Below are positions 6,326-6,404 of a DNA stretch of 6,404 nucleotides, piece by piece. The DNA comes from Planctomycetota bacterium (GTDB taxonomy: Bacteria; Planctomycetota; Brocadiia; SM23-32). Numbering within the stretch: the first letter of the stretch is position 1; every line of letters begins with the position of its first letter. A model generated the notes under the pieces. That model was not told the origin of the DNA, did no database searches, and worked only from the letters and a program-made list of their open reading frames with translations. The translations under genes and the position numbers were made by a program. The DNA lies in assembly GCA_030604585.1 (NCBI GenBank), contig JAUVVP010000119.1:1-6404 (forward strand). The letters are read 5' to 3'.

Positions 6326-6404
6326 ATGCCGACCCGCCGCCAGAACGTTCCGTACAAGCTCGTCGCCCTCGACATTGACGGCACGGTGCTGAACAGCGCT
6401 CAGC
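6326..6404 (+). CDS. HAD-superfamily hydrolase, N-terminal fragment (cut by window end)
   Basis: The first 26 codons of a gene that continues past the window. The text MPTRRQNVPYKLVALDIDGT (1-20) ends in the DxDGT motif I of haloacid dehalogenase-like phosphatases, with Asp16 as nucleophile and Asp18 as acid/base. The form K-L-V-A-L-D-I-D-G-T-V-L is typical of Cof-type sugar phosphatases, but the cap domain that would decide this is not in view. A stop codon in frame at 6248-6250 limits the start, and AAGGG at 6311-6315 is a modest RBS. The gene is divergent from the tRNA and is likely a separate unit from the four-gene cluster. Confidence 0.75.
   Translation, partial: MPTRRQNVPYKLVALDIDGTVLNSAQ

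Overview
The window is GC-rich, densely coding DNA. It carries four complete genes on the + strand, then a tRNA gene on the - strand, then the first 26 codons of a fifth + strand gene. The codon style, the RBS-led genes with 79-112 bp gaps, and the mix of a secreted GH9 glycosidase with non-haem URO-D and nitrilase-fold proteins resemble uncultured polysaccharide-degrading bacteria such as Planctomycetota or other PVC members, Hydrogenedentota or Armatimonadota. No marker here fixes the phylum, so this is an inference.

Layout. A carbon-nitrogen hydrolase (13-1002) is followed by a secreted multidomain family 9 glycoside hydrolase (1092-3548), a second carbon-nitrogen hydrolase clearly paralogous to the first (3661-4647), and a uroporphyrinogen-decarboxylase-fold protein that is not HemE (4727-5875). 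All four point the same way with no convincing terminator between them, so they probably form one transcription unit that may begin upstream of the window. From 5876 to 6100 there is no gene. That gap holds weak hairpins and a degenerate short tandem motif. A tRNA-Ser(GGA) with encoded CCA lies on the - strand at 6101-6194. The last part holds a good sigma70-like promoter candidate and the start of a HAD-superfamily hydrolase at 6326, cut by the window end.

How the genes may work together. The GH9 protein has an export signal, an N-terminal beta-sandwich module of carbohydrate-binding type, an Ig-like module and a GH9 catalytic barrel, so it should act on a polysaccharide or oligosaccharide outside the cytoplasm. 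The two nitrilase-fold enzymes and the URO-D-fold protein have no visible signal peptide and should be cytoplasmic. A reasonable hypothesis is a small catabolic cassette for a glycan or glycoconjugate whose released units carry an amide or another C-N bond, with the URO-D-fold protein doing an accessory decarboxylation or methyl-transfer step. The substrate cannot be read from the sequence.

The points most worth checking are the paralogous amidase pair flanking the glycosidase, the loss of the usual GH9 His-x-Arg motif while the Asp/Asp/Glu residues remain, and the altered metal and substrate site of the URO-D-fold protein.
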